Assembly (NCBI GenBank): GCA_910574885.1
Contig: CAJTDD010000019.1
Span: 35,146-99,145 of the forward strand
Source of the DNA: Lachnospiraceae bacterium
GTDB lineage: Bacteria > Bacillota > Clostridia > Lachnospirales > Lachnospiraceae
Length of the DNA stretch: 64,000 nt
Direction of reading: 5' to 3'
Shown: in pieces, positions 63,680-64,000 of the stretch
Layout: the number at the start of each line of letters is the position of its first letter
Numbering within the stretch: the stretch's first letter is position 1
The notes under the pieces: model-generated
Seen by the model: the letters and a program-made list of their open reading frames with translations, nothing else
Told to the model about the DNA's origin: nothing
The model's database searches: none
Position numbers and translations under genes: made by a program

Positions 63680-63868
63680 CTATTCTGCTGACAGTTCATC
63701 GATGATTTTGAAAATCTCCGCTTTCTTATCGCCAGATAATTCAACTCGTAATTTACGGCTAAAATTCCCATCATTGATGCCAAGTCGCATCGCAATTCTA
63801 AATAACGGTACATCATTATTTTTTGCGTATTCTCTGATATCTTTATTGCAAATATGTTTACCACGCAT
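63680..63868 (-). CDS. Small helix-turn-helix regulator
   Basis: DNA-binding protein of 62 residues with the helix-turn-helix DIREYAKNNDVPLFRIAMRLGINDGNFSRKLR, then a short C-terminal helix. GAGGTG lies 5 bases before the ATG. A longer frame overlaps it but has no such signal. First gene of the visible island transcript. Probably a regulator of the replication module. Confidence 0.7.
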   Translation of the reverse strand: MRGKHICNKDIREYAKNNDVPLFRIAMRLGINDGNFSRKLRVELSGDKKAEIFKIIDELSAE

Positions 63869-63909
63869 GAAATCACCTCTTCTTTGACTTATGTTCCCAT
63901 CTTTAACAC

Positions 63910-63966
63910 TTGCAAAAGTCTAAAGAGGCGCTATCCCTTGATTTTACTAGGATTGCGCCTCTTTAG
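63910..63966. repeat. Dispersed motif, copy 3, inside a 12-bp hairpin
   Basis: TTGCAAAAGTCT (63910-63921) and CCCTTGATTTTACTAGG (63935-63951) recur as at 60815-60848. Here CTAAAGAGGCGC (63920-63931) and GCGCCTCTTTAG (63955-63966) form a perfect 12-bp inverted repeat that encloses the motif. It lies 42 bases before the first island gene. Confidence 0.65.
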
Positions 63967-64000
63967 CTTTGATTATGGATGTTGTATGGAAAGACTATTT

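Larger units (their letters stand above)
55284..64000. mobile_element. Phage-satellite-like (PICI-like) island, right end outside the window
   Basis: About 8.5 kb of AT-rich sequence with all recognisable protein genes on the minus strand except one toxin: two small DNA-binding proteins, primase-helicase, ERCC4 nuclease, terminase-small-like protein, unknown genes, serine recombinase and GNAT. No capsid, portal, protease or tail gene is present. Primase-rep plus terS without structural genes is the hallmark set of phage-inducible chromosomal islands. The left edge is set loosely between the loaP leader and the GNAT gene. No integrase is visible; it may lie to the right. Confidence 0.6.

Noticed and set aside
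63670..63876. 68-codon frame overlapping the small regulator
   Set aside because: The 62-residue frame at 63680-63868 has a good ribosome-binding site and a clear helix-turn-helix; the other is its shadow.

Overview
The window looks like a chromosomal segment of a low-to-mid GC Firmicute, most likely a gut Lachnospiraceae (inferred from gene content: CIRCE-controlled hrcA-grpE-dnaK-dnaJ, a YesMN-type two-component system next to a sugar ABC importer, a LoaP-type antiterminator in front of a polysaccharide locus, a fused folB-folK gene). No rRNA or tRNA gene was seen. Roughly the first 36.8 kb is housekeeping and metabolic sequence. From about 36.9 kb to the end the sequence is visibly more AT-rich and accessory: a cell-surface polysaccharide locus, then a phage-satellite-like island that runs off the right edge.

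Layout. 0-1.7 kb: an AAA-ATPase/PD-(D/E)XK protein (minus strand). 1.9-12.2 kb (minus): a carbohydrate-use unit read as substrate-binding lipoprotein, two permeases, sensor kinase, AraC-type response regulator, GH3 glycosidase and a DUF4340 lipoprotein. 12.4-16.5 kb (plus): a folate operon folC-folE-HD protein-folP-folBK. 16.6-19.9 kb (plus): an ABC exporter (ATPase and two ABC-2 permeases). 19.9-26.4 kb (minus): a GHL10 glycosidase and the hrcA-grpE-dnaK-dnaJ heat-shock operon with a perfect CIRCE. 26.4-27.6 kb: an IS1634-like transposase relic and two small unknown genes. 27.8-33.0 kb (minus): rarA, a TcdA-like E1 enzyme, a NodB deacetylase, a flavin reductase and a CBS-type inorganic pyrophosphatase. 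33.1-34.0 kb (plus): an S1-domain protein behind a structured leader. 34.0-36.9 kb (minus): an ABC transporter with two ATPases and a permease.

36.9-55.2 kb (minus) is one long polysaccharide locus. It starts at a consensus promoter and a LoaP/NusG-like antiterminator, followed by an aminotransferase, the priming sugar transferase, a glycosyltransferase, a UDP-HexNAc dehydrogenase and epimerase pair, a propeller-glycosyltransferase fusion, three more GT2 enzymes, a Wzy-like polymerase, a pyruvyl transferase, a Wzx flippase, an iron-sulfur F420H2-dehydrogenase-like protein whose C-terminus is set by a 10-base G tract, and a MenD-like thiamine diphosphate enzyme.

55.3-64.0 kb carries an all-minus-strand island with two small DNA-binding proteins, a primase-helicase, an ERCC4-type nuclease, a terminase-small-subunit-like protein, several unknowns, a serine recombinase and a GNAT gene, but no capsid, portal or tail genes. 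That is the gene complement of a phage-inducible chromosomal island. Inside it I see two things not covered by ordinary gene calling: a complete type I toxin-antitoxin locus (38-residue holin-like toxin with a convergent antisense RNA, both promoters and a shared 3' hairpin visible) and a repeat-rich non-coding stretch directly after the primase gene that looks like a replication origin. No integrase is visible; it may lie beyond the right edge.
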